Assembly (NCBI GenBank): GCA_030636485.1
Contig: DAOVWV010000143.1
Span: 1 to 5,346, forward strand
Length of the DNA stretch: 5,346 nt
DNA from: Methyloprofundus sp.
Lineage (GTDB): Bacteria > Pseudomonadota > Gammaproteobacteria > Methylococcales > Methylomonadaceae
Direction: 5' to 3'
Every line of letters begins with the position of its first letter. The stretch's first letter is position 1. The notes under the pieces are model-generated. The model saw nothing but the letters and a program-made list of their open reading frames with translations, had not been told where the DNA came from and ran no database searches. A program made the translations under genes and the position numbers. Below are positions 1 through 5,346 of this stretch, piece by piece.

Positions 1-644
1 AAAATATTCATCAAATGCCGGAAATCCTTGCGATGGCCGAAGAGCTGGGCGCTGATTACCTAGAGCTTGCCAATACCCAGTATTACGGCTGGGCACATGC
101 CAATCGTGACTTGTTGCTGCCGACTCAAGAGCAGTTTGAAACAGCGGAAGAAATCGCACAGGCCTTCAAGGAAAAAGTCGCAGGCAAGATGAAAATCTAT
201 TATGTCGTGCCTGATTTTTATGAAGACCGTCCTAAAGCCTGTATGAATGGCTGGGGGACTACTTTTTTAACCATTGCACCTGATGGTGTTGCTTTGCCAT
301 GCCATTCAGCGCGGGAATTGCCGGGTTTAGATTGTCCTAATGTTAATGATTATAGCATTTCCGAAATCTGGCATGATTCTAAGGCCTTTAATTTTTTCCG
401 TGGCACTGAATGGATGCAAGAGCCTTGCAAAAGCTGTGATGAGAAAGACAAGGATTTTGGCGGTTGTCGCTGTCAGGCCTACCTCTTGACGGGGGATATG
501 TATAAAACTGATCCGGTATGTAGCAAATCACCTGATAGACAAGTGGTTCAGGATGCGATAGATTCGGCCAGAAAAAGCGCTTTATCGGCTGATGAACAAC
601 CGCTGATTTTTCGTAATAGTAAAAACTCTAAAGCCTACCAATAA
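1..644 (+). CDS. pqqE: PqqE, PqqA peptide cyclase (radical SAM/SPASM), C-terminal part
   Basis: PqqE starts PQQ synthesis in the cytoplasm: with the chaperone PqqD it forms the carbon-carbon bond between the Glu and Tyr side chains of the precursor peptide PqqA. The frame is open from the left edge (first whole codon at 3) to TAA at 642-644, giving about 213 residues; PqqE is usually about 360-390, so the N-terminal radical-SAM CxxxCxxC cluster region is outside the window. The ATG at 15 is internal, because family-like sequence (NIHQ) precedes it. Recognisable blocks are LELANTQYYGWAHANRD (about nt 60-110) and the SPASM region: KACMNGWG with Cys at 240-242, LPCHSA with Cys at 300-302, then EPCKSCDEKDKDFGGCRC from about 420, and DPVCSKSP. 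The Asp at 453-455 (KDFGG) aligns with the unusual Asp ligand reported for the second auxiliary Fe-S cluster of PqqE. The last 20 or so residues form a non-conserved tail. Other pqq genes would be expected to the left, which cannot be seen. Confidence 0.95.
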   Translation, partial: NIHQMPEILAMAEELGADYLELANTQYYGWAHANRDLLLPTQEQFETAEEIAQAFKEKVAGKMKIYYVVPDFYEDRPKACMNGWGTTFLTIAPDGVALPCHSARELPGLDCPNVNDYSISEIWHDSKAFNFFRGTEWMQEPCKSCDEKDKDFGGCRCQAYLLTGDMYKTDPVCSKSPDRQVVQDAIDSARKSALSADEQPLIFRNSKNSKAYQ

Positions 645-659
645 AAATACATGTAATTC

Positions 660-688
660 TTGACGAATGGTTTATTTTAAGCTATTTT
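660..688 (+). promoter_or_regulatory. Candidate sigma70-type promoter for the ilv operon
   Basis: A TTGACG element (660-665, five of six consensus bases) is followed after exactly 17 bases by TATTTT (683-688, four of six). It begins 15 bases after the pqqE stop. Transcription would start near 695, giving an untranslated leader of about 145 bases before the ilvB GTG, long enough to hold regulatory structure. This is pattern matching only; in AT-rich DNA such matches also arise by chance. Confidence 0.4.
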
Positions 689-718
689 GGACGGATTTTT
701 CATTAATTAAAGAATAAT

Positions 719-739
719 CATAAAATCCATATTTTTATG
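719..739 (+). repeat. Short AT-rich inverted repeat in the ilv leader
   Basis: CATAAAA (719-725) and TTTTATG (733-739) are perfect reverse complements separated by 7 bases. It would lie in the leader RNA if the 660-688 promoter is used. The stem has one G-C pair only, so it is weak as RNA structure; as DNA it could be a regulator site, but chance is also likely in this AT-rich sequence. Confidence 0.25.
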
Positions 740-764
740 CTTAAACTTTAGTTTTTACTATCGC

Positions 765-794
765 TTGAACAATGGTCTAAAGCAGTTTTAGACT
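765..794 (+). promoter_or_regulatory. Weaker alternative ilv promoter
   Basis: TTGAAC (765-770) and TAGACT (789-794) are 18 bases apart, each matching about four of six sigma70 consensus bases. Use of this promoter would give a short leader of about 40 bases. The inverted repeat at 775-793 would then lie across the spacer and -10 element, a usual position for a repressor operator. Support is weaker than for the upstream promoter at 660-688, and the two are not mutually exclusive. Confidence 0.2.
775..793 (+). repeat. Perfect 7-bp inverted repeat upstream of ilvB (possible operator or leader hairpin)
   Basis: GTCTAAA (775-781) and TTTAGAC (787-793) are perfect reverse complements around a 5-base loop; a G-U pair would extend the RNA stem by one. 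It is not followed by a T-run, so it is not an intrinsic terminator. It lies 48-66 bases upstream of the ilvB start. It could be an RNA hairpin or a dyad-symmetric protein site; the sequence alone does not decide. Confidence 0.35.
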
Positions 795-825
795 CCCATT
801 CAAGGTAAATAGTGTATGTATTTTT

Positions 826-833
826 AAGAGGGT
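826..833 (+). promoter_or_regulatory. Shine-Dalgarno that fixes the ilvB GTG start
   Basis: AAGAGGGT ends 7 bases before the GTG at 841. There is no ATG in frame between the in-frame TAA at 778-780 and this GTG, and the protein begins at the expected family position (MELSGGQIVVQ), so the non-ATG start is well supported. Confidence 0.7.
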
Positions 834-840
834 ATTAAGA

Positions 841-2576
841 GTGGAACTCAGTGGCGGACAGATAGTCGTTCAGTGCCTTAAAGAAGAAGGGGTAGAATTT
901 CTTTTTGGTTATCCAGGTGGCGCAGTATTACATTTATATGATGCAATTTTTCATCAGGATGATGTAAAACATATTTTAGTCAGACATGAACAAGCTGCGA
1001 CCCATGCAGCGGATGCTTATGCGCGTGCAACTGGCAAGCCAGGCGTGGTTTTGGTCACTTCAGGTCCAGGTGCAACCAATGCGGTGACAGGTATTGCCAC
1101 TGCTTATATGGATTCCATTCCTATGGTCGTTATTTCAGGCCAGGTGCCTACTGCCGTCATTGGGAGTGATGCCTTTCAGGAAGTGGATATGGTGGGGATC
1201 ACACGCCCCTGTGTAAAACATAATTTTCTGGTTAAGGATGTTAAGGACATTGCCGAAACCATGAAAAAAGCATTTTATGTAGCGACAACTGGCCGACCTG
1301 GTCCGGTGGTGGTTGATATTCCCAAAGATATTACCGACCCGAATATAAAGGTGCCGTACAAATACCCTAAAAAGGTCAAGATCCGCTCCTATAGCCCTGC
1401 GACAAAGGGGCATCCTGGGCAAATTAAAAAAGCGGTTGATTTATTACTCAATGCACACCGGCCAATGATTTATTCGGGCGGTGGCGTTGTGCTAGGTGAG
1501 GCCAGTGCCGAGCTTATCGAAATGACGCGTTTGCTTAATTTTCCGATTACCAATACGCTCATGGGCTTAGGCGCTTATCCGGCGACTGACAAGCAGTTTG
1601 TCGGTATGCTGGGTATGCATGGTACCTATGAAGCCAACCTGGCAATGCATGAAAGTGATATTATCTTGGCTATTGGTGTACGTTTTGATGACCGTGTCAC
1701 TGGTAAGCTGGCTGAATTTTGTCCACATGCGAAAATCATACATATTGATATAGACCCGGCTTCTATTTCTAAAACGGTTAAGGTTGACATTCCTATCGTG
1801 GGTGAAGTTAAGCTGGTCTTAAATCAAATGCTAGAGGCGATTAAAGAACATAAAAAGAAACCCTCTAAAAAGTTATTAGCCGCCTGGTGGGATCAGATTA
1901 ATCAGTGGCGTGAGGCACATTGTCTGGAATTTGATCGTACTAGTAGCGAAATCAAGCCACAAGCCGTTGTTGAAGAGCTTTATAAAATAACCAAAGGCGA
2001 GGCCTATATTACCTCTGATGTGGGGCAGCACCAGATGTTTGCCGCACAATTTTATCATTTTGATAAACCACGTCGCTGGATTAACTCAGGTGGCCTAGGC
2101 ACAATGGGTTTTGGATTGCCGGCTGCGATTGGGGTCAAGCTTGCTCACCCTGAGGCTGAAGTTGCCTGTATTACCGGTGAAGCCAGTATACAGATGTGCA
2201 TCCAGGAGCTGGCAACCGCGTTGCAATATAAGACCCCAGTTAAAATCATTAATTTAAATAACCGCTATATGGGCATGGTGCGCCAGTGGCAGGAATTTAA
2301 TTATGAAAGTCGTTATTCACAATCTTATATGGATACCATTCCTGACTTTGTTGCCTTGGCTGAGGCTTATGGGCATGTCGGTATTCGTGTCGAGAAGCCT
2401 GAAGATGTGAGACCGGCTCTGGAAAAAGCATTTGCGCTGAAAGACCGTACCGTTTTTATTGATTTTATCACTGACAGAACAGAAAACGTCTACCCGATGA
2501 TTGAAGCGGGGAAAGGCCATCAGGAAATGACTTTACGTCTTGCACCTGGTACGCCTGTTGACAGGGAGTTAGCATA

Positions 2577-2577
<1 letters not shown>
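841..2577 (+). CDS. ilvB: Acetohydroxyacid (acetolactate) synthase large catalytic subunit, ilvB/ilvI
   Basis: This cytoplasmic ThDP, Mg2+ and FAD enzyme condenses two pyruvates to 2-acetolactate, or pyruvate with 2-oxobutyrate to 2-aceto-2-hydroxybutyrate: the first shared step of valine, leucine and isoleucine synthesis. At 578 residues it is full length (E. coli IlvI is about 574). Three domains are visible in order: N-terminal pyrimidine-binding domain (about 1-170) with GYPGGAV and the catalytic Glu50 in RHEQAATHAADAYAR, then SGPGATN and SGQVPT; a central FAD-associated domain (about 190-330) with GVRFDDRVTGK; and the C-terminal pyrophosphate-binding domain (about 370-550) with SDVGQHQMFAAQ, GGLGTMGFGLPAAIG, a ThDP/Mg motif from Gly446 to Asn473-Asn474, and MVRQWQEF. 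The motif reads GEAS where the textbook form is GDGS. That substitution is conservative at the metal ligand (Glu447), and similar GEG/GEA forms are, from memory, found in other proteobacterial synthases, so I predict an active enzyme. The biosynthetic class, not catabolic AlsS, is supported by FAD-domain motifs and the partner ilvH gene. Confidence 0.97.

Positions 2578-2579
<2 letters not shown>
2563..2579 (+). promoter_or_regulatory. ilvB-ilvH translational coupling junction
   Basis: The ilvB stop and ilvH start share one base in TAATG (TAA 2575-2577, ATG 2577-2579). A Shine-Dalgarno AGGGAG (2563-2568) lies 8 bases before the ATG, inside the end of ilvB. This arrangement suits coupled translation of the two subunits of one enzyme. 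Confidence 0.8.
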
Positions 2580-4126
<1,547 letters not shown>

Positions 4127-4152
4127 GTTTTATTTGTTTTAAGCAGTAGCAG

Positions 4153-4180
4153 AAAAGCCCATCGTTGATGGGCTTTTTTT
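4153..4180 (+). terminator. Rho-independent terminator of the ilv operon, possibly bidirectional
   Basis: AGCCCATC (4156-4163) pairs perfectly with GATGGGCT (4167-4174) around a GTT loop, and a run of seven T (4174-4180) follows. An A-run before the left arm (4153-4156) extends the pairing to 11 bp. Read on the minus strand the same hairpin is followed by four T, so it may also stop transcription of the convergent gene ending at 4254, about 75 bases away. It begins 26 bases after the ilvC stop. Confidence 0.93.
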
Positions 4181-4253
4181 ATGCCTATAAGATTGATGCC
4201 TCTTATGCTCAGAGCGCCGAAAGCAACCAAATAAGCAGTTTCCTATTTTAGTC

Positions 4254-5346
4254 TTATTGTAGAAACTCATCCCAGGCCAGAGGCTCATTAGCCGATGGGC
4301 CTAACATATCAAGCAGTGGTATGGGGTTACCATTCAGATCCAGCTGGCCACTGTTTAGAATCGCGATGGCTGTGTATGCAGTGGTATTATTTTTAAAGGC
4401 ATTATTGCTCATTGGAGAATTAATAAATTGCTCTACCGCCGTATCGGCAACCAGGCTTTTGTCAATATTAATGCGTAATTCAGCGGATAATGCGATGATT
4501 AATTCTTTTACTGTCTTTAGTTCAAGTAGTTTTTTTGTTGCAACGTAACTTAAATCAAAATGGATATTGGCCTTTCCTTTATTATTACTTAGCTCAATAG
4601 TATTATTACTCGCCAGGCCAGGTTTAACTAAGTCCCCCAGAGCTTGCAAATAGTTATTGATATCAGTCTCAAGTTGTTGCTGTGCCTGACTTGAGTTATG
4701 ACTGCTTAACAGGGATACCTGTGCCTGATTTATTGACTGGCTTAGACCTATAAGGTGTCTGGTTGCCGTTTGGTCAAGTCCCTTTAAACCAAAGCTTAGA
4801 TGTAATTTAGATTCCGGGAGTAGGGCGGGTGAGTTTTTGCTCGTTAGCAGTAAGCTGGCTATATCAATGGTGACCTGCTGGTTATAGAGCTCTGCCTGTT
4901 TATTCCCTAGTGATTTAATCGTTATATCTTGCAGGGAAATGCTTTGTTTTCCATCGCTTAATAGTAATTCTGGTAGCTCAAATGTCATTGCACCCTGTAG
5001 CATGGCACCATGATATAGCTCATCAATATCAAAGTGGGTACTGGATGAGTGGGCGGTAATGTTAAAGCTTTCGCTGTTATTATCAGTTGTGATATTTAAC
5101 GCTTGTGTTGTAACCCAGCCATTTAGAAAATTCGTTTCTGGATTGGTGTTAAACTCCGCGGAAATACCTTCGAGGTTTAGTTTAAAATAATTATAACTTT
5201 TATGCCCGGGTTCAAAGATATTTTCCAGAGCAACCGAGTCGATAATGAGGGGGGGAATATTAAAGGACTCAGTGATACTGTTGTCAAAATGTGTATAAGT
5301 CTTGGATGTAAAGGGTTGCTCATCAGAAAAAATAAGTGCAATAACT
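4254..5346 (-). CDS. DUF945 (YdgA)-like protein, C-terminal part, 5' end off the window
   Basis: Reading the minus strand, this frame is open from the right edge to TAA at 4254-4256: 363 whole codons with no stop, so the ATG at 5001-5003 is internal and the true start lies beyond 5346. Function is unknown. The visible part is rich in Asn, Ser, Gln and Leu and in short alternating hydrophobic segments (TFELPELLL, SISLQDITIKSLG, KLHLSFGLKGL, ANIHFDLSYV) that suggest repeated beta-strands, with a more helical stretch near the middle (QAQQQLETDINNYLQALGDL). Near the C-terminus ILNSGQLDLNGNPIPLLDML (motif at about 4329-4349) resembles the closing segment of E. coli YdgA (GQITLNGQKMSLEDF) as I remember it. 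DUF945 proteins have an N-terminal signal or anchor followed by a large periplasmic domain; that end is not visible here. Other beta-rich envelope proteins are possible, so the family assignment is moderate while the gene itself is well supported. Confidence 0.7.
   Translation of the reverse strand, partial: VIALIFSDEQPFTSKTYTHFDNSITESFNIPPLIIDSVALENIFEPGHKSYNYFKLNLEGISAEFNTNPETNFLNGWVTTQALNITTDNNSESFNITAHSSSTHFDIDELYHGAMLQGAMTFELPELLLSDGKQSISLQDITIKSLGNKQAELYNQQVTIDIASLLLTSKNSPALLPESKLHLSFGLKGLDQTATRHLIGLSQSINQAQVSLLSSHNSSQAQQQLETDINNYLQALGDLVKPGLASNNTIELSNNKGKANIHFDLSYVATKKLLELKTVKELIIALSAELRINIDKSLVADTAVEQFINSPMSNNAFKNNTTAYTAIAILNSGQLDLNGNPIPLLDMLGPSANEPLAWDEFLQ

Noticed and set aside
743..754. 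AAACT/AGTTT repeat followed by T-rich sequence, considered as a pqqE terminator.
   Set aside because: The 5-bp stem has a 2-base loop, too small to fold, and is almost all A-T.
737..780. Tiny open frames in the ilv leader: ATG CTT AAA CTT TAG (737-751) and ATG GTC TAA (772-780), carrying Leu and Val codons, considered as an attenuator leader peptide.
   Set aside because: They are four and two codons long, lack a Shine-Dalgarno, have no run of branched-chain codons and are not followed by a terminator hairpin with a T-run. Most likely chance.
1135..1422. Minus-strand open frame of 95 codons inside ilvB.
   Set aside because: It lies wholly within a conserved, full-length ilvB, has no recognisable family features and is best explained as a shadow frame. 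The same applies to the minus-strand frames at 1876-2058, 2317-2520, 2657-2926 and 2933-3115.
2176..2187. GEAS motif as evidence that ilvB is inactive or is not an acetohydroxyacid synthase.
   Set aside because: All other family motifs, the catalytic Glu50, the Asn pair and the ilvH/ilvC context are intact, and Glu can still act as a metal ligand.
4186..4206. ATAAGA/TCTTAT inverted repeat downstream of the ilv terminator.
   Set aside because: Six A-T-rich pairs with a 9-base loop; too weak to call and expected by chance.
4321..4548. Plus-strand open frame of 75 codons with hydrophobic stretches, opposite the DUF945-like gene.
   Set aside because: It is antisense to a longer, family-like frame and its hydrophobicity follows from the complement of Asn/Lys-rich codons; no clear ribosome site was seen.

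Overview
The window is an ordinary-looking stretch of bacterial chromosome, moderately AT-rich, with dense protein-coding content. The best guess is a gammaproteobacterium, possibly a methylotroph or methanotroph such as a member of Methylococcales. This rests on the IlvH and KARI sequences, which resemble the E. coli and Pseudomonas proteins as I remember them, on a PQQ biosynthesis gene (the cofactor of methanol dehydrogenase) next door, and on a YdgA-like DUF945 gene. The taxon is an inference; no database search was possible.

Layout: (1) 1-644, plus strand, the C-terminal part of pqqE, the radical-SAM/SPASM enzyme that cross-links Glu and Tyr in the PqqA peptide; its radical-SAM N-terminus lies left of the window. 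(2) 645-840, a 196-base intergenic leader with a plausible sigma70-type promoter just after pqqE, two short inverted repeats, and a good Shine-Dalgarno before a GTG start; no convincing leader-peptide attenuator and no strong terminator for pqqE were found. (3) 841-4126, plus strand, a compact three-gene operon: acetohydroxyacid synthase large subunit (ilvB/ilvI), its regulatory subunit (ilvH, overlapping by one base) and ketol-acid reductoisomerase (ilvC, 41 bases downstream). (4) 4153-4180, a clear rho-independent terminator that can also act for the opposite strand. (5) 4254-5346, minus strand, the C-terminal part (363 codons) of a large periplasmic/envelope-type protein resembling the DUF945 (YdgA) family, convergent to the ilv operon and running off the right edge.

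The ilv genes carry out consecutive steps: IlvB/IlvH condense pyruvate with pyruvate or 2-oxobutyrate to acetohydroxyacids under predicted valine feedback, and IlvC isomerises and reduces these toward valine, leucine and isoleucine. All catalytic residues checked in IlvC and all valine-site residues checked in IlvH are present. The one departure from textbook motifs is GEA in place of GDG in the thiamine-diphosphate motif of IlvB. I found no sign of a mobile element, CRISPR array, tRNA/rRNA or new defence-like system; the findings below are modest.
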